Origin: CAZEMR01 sp964513465
GTDB taxonomy: Bacteria > Bacteroidota > Ignavibacteria > Kapaibacteriales > UBA2268
NCBI GenBank assembly: GCA_964513465.1
Contig: CAZEMR010000043.1
Location: 1-25,077, forward strand
Direction: 5' to 3'
Length of the DNA stretch: 25,077 nucleotides
Every line of letters begins with the position of its first letter. Position 1 is the first letter of the stretch. Of the stretch, positions 22,372 through 25,077 are shown one piece after another. Both the position numbers and the translations under genes were made by a program. Below the pieces are notes generated by a model. That model was not told the DNA's origin and did not search any database. It saw only the letters and a program-made list of their open reading frames with translations.

Positions 22372-22403
22372 CAAATATATATCATTTGCATTAATTAGCC
22401 AAA
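22372..22403 (-). promoter_or_regulatory. Bacteroidota-type promoter of rpsD
   Basis: On the minus strand TTTG (22403-22400), 20 bases, then TATATTTG (22379-22372), a full consensus match. The predicted start near 22365 gives a leader of about 52 bases. No S4-binding structure is obvious in it. Confidence 0.8.
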
Positions 22404-22421
22404 TTTTTTTTAGAAATTGAG

Positions 22422-23114
22422 TTAAATATATTTTGGCCGCTGCGAATATGCCAAGGGATCTTCCGCTCCGGCGGCCTGGAATCCCCTCAGCCGCAGCGCG
22501 CATGATTCGCATACGCCGCAGGCCTCGTCGTCGTTTTCGTAACAGCTCCAGGTCAGCTCGAACGGCAGGTCCATCTCCAACCCTTTTTGGACGATGTCGC
22601 GCTTGGAATAGTTTATTATCGGGGCAATTATGTCGATTTTCGTTTCCGGGCGCGTACCCAGATCGATTGCCCGCTGGAATGCTTCGAAAAATTCCCCGCG
22701 GCAATCCGGATATCCGCTGGAGTCGAGCTGCATTGCGCCTATATATATGGCCTTTGCCTCGATTACCTCTGCCCAGCTTGCGGCGATTGAGAGTATATTC
22801 CCATTGCGGAAGGGTACGTAGCTCGACGGGATGCCGCCATCGCCCAGGCCGCTTTTTTCGACGGGGATTGCGGGGTCGGTCAGGCTCGAACCGCCTATTT
22901 TCGCGAGGTGCGAGACATCGACCACCAGGCGGCGTTTTGCGTCGTAATGCCGGGCAATATAATCGAACGACTGCATTTCGCGCTTTTCGGTGCGCTGGCC
23001 GTAGTTCAGGTGCAGCGCGGCGATTTCGTAGCCTCCGGATTTTGCGATAGCAGCGCATAGCGCGGAGTCCATACCGCCCGAAATCAGCACCACTGCGAGA
23101 TTTTCGTTACTCAT
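22422..23114 (-). CDS. queC: 7-cyano-7-deazaguanine synthase
   Basis: This enzyme makes preQ0 from 7-carboxy-7-deazaguanine, ammonia and ATP, a step toward queuosine in tRNA. The 230-residue product has the PP-loop SGGMDS (12-17), the LNYGQRTEKRE segment, SSYVPFRN and a zinc site of four cysteines (C191, C199, C202, C205), all intact. It overlaps the yjbQ reading frame by eight bases, so the two are co-transcribed. Other queuosine genes (queD, queE, queF) are not in the window. Confidence 0.96.
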   Translation of the reverse strand: MSNENLAVVLISGGMDSALCAAIAKSGGYEIAALHLNYGQRTEKREMQSFDYIARHYDAKRRLVVDVSHLAKIGGSSLTDPAIPVEKSGLGDGGIPSSYVPFRNGNILSIAASWAEVIEAKAIYIGAMQLDSSGYPDCRGEFFEAFQRAIDLGTRPETKIDIIAPIINYSKRDIVQKGLEMDLPFELTWSCYENDDEACGVCESCALRLRGFQAAGAEDPLAYSQRPKYI

Positions 23115-23538
23115 CGAATTCTCCGATTACTGTGACTGTGACGTTTCGGGTGTGGCGACTGCTGCGGAATTCGCAGAGATATAAGCCCTGCCATGTGCCC
23201 AGCGAGAATTTGCCGTCTGTCACTGGCGCTGTGACACTTGCGCCGATCATCGAGGATTTGATGTGGGCGGTGATATCGTCGGCGCCTTCGGCTGTGTGCT
23301 CATATCGCGATGTGTCTTCGGGGACGAGATCGGCGAAGAATGACTCAAAATCGCGGCGGACGGACGGGTCGGCGTTTTCGTTGAGCGTGAGCCCGGCGCT
23401 GGTGTGGCGCATAAAGATGTGGGCAATTCCGCGGCGGCATTTCCTGAGTTCGGGCATCTGGCCTGCGATCTCGTCGGTCACGAGGTGATAGCCCCGGCCG
23501 CGTGATTTGAGCGTTATCGTATTTTGAATTATTTTCAT
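23107..23538 (-). CDS. yjbQ: YjbQ/UPF0047 family protein
   Basis: The 143-residue product has the family landmarks HTSAGLTLNENADPSV, EHTAEGADD.TAHIK, GKFSLGTWQGLYLCEFR and a final VTVIGE. The family has weak thiamine-phosphate synthase activity in vitro, but its natural role is not settled. The start at 23538 gives the usual N-terminus, with weak Shine-Dalgarno. It overlaps queC by eight bases in a different frame and is the first gene of that pair. Confidence 0.93.
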   Translation of the reverse strand: MKIIQNTITLKSRGRGYHLVTDEIAGQMPELRKCRRGIAHIFMRHTSAGLTLNENADPSVRRDFESFFADLVPEDTSRYEHTAEGADDITAHIKSSMIGASVTAPVTDGKFSLGTWQGLYLCEFRSSRHTRNVTVTVIGEFDE

Positions 23539-23649
23539 ATATATTTCCGGAAGAATTTGAACAAATGATTTTCAGGGGAAGGAATATAATAAATCTTTCG
23601 AATTTATATCTTAATACATAATTTTAAAAAATCAAAATAATTTTCGCAA

Positions 23650-24519
23650 ATGATTATATCGGCATCAAGAAGGACGGATATCCCCGCGTTTTACGGCGAG
23701 TGGTTTGCCGCTCGAATTCGCGAGGGCTGGTGCGAAGTCGCCAACCCATTCAACTCCAAGCAGATAACGCGTATTGACCTCGGCCCCGAAGCGGTTGATG
23801 CGATCGTATTCTGGACACGGAACGCCTCCCGATTCGGCGAATGTATGGATATGCTCGACTCACGCGGATATAAATATTATTTCAATTATACATTAAATAA
23901 TTATCCGGAATACCTCGAACCCCACGGCAAGTCGACCGCCGAAGCCATTGCGGATTTCGAAAAGCTTTCCGGACGGATCGGCCCGGAGCGCGTTGTCTGG
24001 CGGTATGATCCGATTATCCTCGCAGGGGAACTGGATTTTAGCTATCATATAAAAATTTTTAGTGAACTGGTCAATAATTTGAGCGGAATGACCCGCCGCG
24101 CGATTACCAGCATAGCGACCCCCTACCGCAAGACCCGATCGAGGCTCGTCCGGGCTGGGCTTGAACGCCTCTGCGAATCGCCGGAAGGATCGGAATTACA
24201 AAGACTTATCGGCGCGATGAGCGAAATCACCACTGCCAAAGGGATTGAGCTTCGAGTGTGCTCATCCCCGATCGAGTTCGCCAGCGCACCGCCGGCAAAG
24301 TGCCTCGACGACGAAATCCTTCGCGCGATTGGCGTAAACATTAAATATATAAAGGACAAATCACAGCGCGCGGAATGCTGCTGCACACGTAGCCGCGACA
24401 TCGGCGCCTACGATTGCTGTCCGCGGGGATGCCTGTATTGCTACGCGGTAAGCTCGCATAAACGGGTTGCGGATCGAATCAGAAAGCACGAACCCACATC
24501 GCCGCGGCTCATTCCCTGA
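23650..24519 (+). CDS. DUF1848 family protein with C-terminal Cys cluster
   Basis: The 289-residue product starts IISASRRTDIPAFYGEWF, the family hallmark, followed by an NPFN segment, VFWTRNA and VVWRYDPIIL. The C-terminus holds seven cysteines: C243-C245, C256, C257, C261 and C264. C257-x3-C261-x2-C264 is the spacing of a radical SAM [4Fe-4S] site, followed by YCYA. Having it at the C-terminus rather than near the N-terminus is characteristic of this family and suggests a rearranged radical SAM-like enzyme. The substrate is unknown. It ends inside the convergent rsmD (11-base overlap of the 3' ends). Confidence 0.92.
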   Translation: MIISASRRTDIPAFYGEWFAARIREGWCEVANPFNSKQITRIDLGPEAVDAIVFWTRNASRFGECMDMLDSRGYKYYFNYTLNNYPEYLEPHGKSTAEAIADFEKLSGRIGPERVVWRYDPIILAGELDFSYHIKIFSELVNNLSGMTRRAITSIATPYRKTRSRLVRAGLERLCESPEGSELQRLIGAMSEITTAKGIELRVCSSPIEFASAPPAKCLDDEILRAIGVNIKYIKDKSQRAECCCTRSRDIGAYDCCPRGCLYCYAVSSHKRVADRIRKHEPTSPRLIP

Positions 24520-25072
24520 GGAATATTTCGAATACCGTTTCGCCTTTTTCGCGGGATGTCAGAAGCGACCATCCGGTCGGCGGATCGATGCGTTCGAGGG
24601 TGCCGTGCTCGGCCGCATAGATTGCTCCCTCGGCGGCCAGGCCGGTTTCGTGGAGCGCTTCGAGTATCCGTCCGCCCAGATTTTTTGCGTAAGGCGGATC
24701 GGTGATGATAAGATCGAATTTAATTTCGGGGTGATCCTCTGCGAGCTTGTGCATTTTGCTGATTGCCTCGCCAGAGATTATCGTATATTCCTCTTTGGGA
24801 ATATTGAATTTATCGAAAATTCGCAGAAAATAGTCCACTGCTTTGCGATTTTTCTCAAAAAAGTAGCATTTCTCTGCGCCGCGACTGATTGCCTCCAGAC
24901 CCAGCGAGCCTGTGCCCGAACAAACATCCGCGCATGTAATCCCTTCGAAATCTATATGATTGCTCAAAATATTAAACAGGGTCTCTTTCGAATAATCCGT
25001 GGTCGGACGCGTCACCGTGGGGATTTTCCCTTCGAATCTGCGCCCGCCGTATTTTCCGCTAATAATTCGCAT
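24509..25072 (-). CDS. rsmD: 16S rRNA (guanine966-N2)-methyltransferase
   Basis: This SAM-dependent enzyme methylates G966 of 16S rRNA on the assembling 30S subunit. The 187-residue product begins MRIISGKYGGRRFEG and has RPTTDYSKETLFNIL, the SAM-binding motif ADVCSGTGSLGLEA (48-61) and the catalytic DPPY (125-128). Length is normal and the gene is complete; it starts five bases from the window edge. Its 3' end overlaps the convergent DUF1848 gene by 11 bases. Confidence 0.96.
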   Translation of the reverse strand: MRIISGKYGGRRFEGKIPTVTRPTTDYSKETLFNILSNHIDFEGITCADVCSGTGSLGLEAISRGAEKCYFFEKNRKAVDYFLRIFDKFNIPKEEYTIISGEAISKMHKLAEDHPEIKFDLIITDPPYAKNLGGRILEALHETGLAAEGAIYAAEHGTLERIDPPTGWSLLTSREKGETVFEIFLRE

Positions 25073-25077
25073 TGATT

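Noticed and set aside
1..25077. CRISPR array, insertion sequence or prophage
   Set aside because: No regularly spaced repeats with unique spacers, transposase, integrase or phage structural genes were found on either strand.

Overview
The window looks like part of a diderm bacterial chromosome from the Bacteroidota or the wider FCB group. Three points support this. First, three housekeeping transcription units carry a textbook Bacteroidota-type promoter, TTTG-N19/20-TAnnTTTG: the tRNA cluster (363-393, minus), atpDC (5839-5870, plus) and rpsD (22372-22403, minus). Second, atpD-atpC stand apart from the other ATP synthase genes, as is common in Bacteroidota and Chlorobiota. Third, MurE carries the DNPR motif of meso-diaminopimelate ligases, and many products are lipoproteins or beta-barrel-like. 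Genes are moderately GC-rich and spacers very AT-rich. A run of exactly 100 N (21463-21562) shows a scaffolded draft assembly. The exact lineage within FCB cannot be read from the window alone.

Layout. 1-348: three minus-strand tRNAs (Tyr-GTA, Gly-TCC, Gly-CCC, the last cut by the window edge). 760-3354: a plus-strand run of ferredoxin-NADP reductase, a DUF1684 lipoprotein, a second lipoprotein and a small helical protein of unknown function. 3357-5557: minus-strand murE and an HNH endonuclease. 5965-7826: atpD-atpC, closed by a strong terminator. 8004-11928: guaB, an M24 aminopeptidase and a glycosyltransferase. 12069-14089: an FnIII lipoprotein and two paralogous exported proteins. 14238-18433: a short-form succinate-semialdehyde dehydrogenase and a 913-residue secreted S41-like protein that seems to lack its catalytic serine. 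18638-20068: an HMA-domain protein, a Met-rich Spy/CpxP-like protein and a SHOCT protein, which together resemble a periplasmic metal or envelope-stress module. 20150-21421: two AT-rich minus-strand genes of unknown function, ending at the assembly gap. 21711-25072: rpsD, the overlapping pair yjbQ-queC, a DUF1848 protein with a C-terminal radical-SAM-like CxxxCxxC motif, and rsmD.

Points most worth a second look: (a) an exact 42-bp copy of a bidirectional terminator on both sides of the AT-rich two-gene cassette; (b) two different three-copy AT-rich tandem repeats, one in front of each gene of the convergent pair hypothetical/murE; (c) the Ser-to-Gly change at the predicted active site of the S41-like protein; (d) the paralogous exported pair at 13126-14089. 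No CRISPR array, insertion sequence, phage module or complete defence system was seen.
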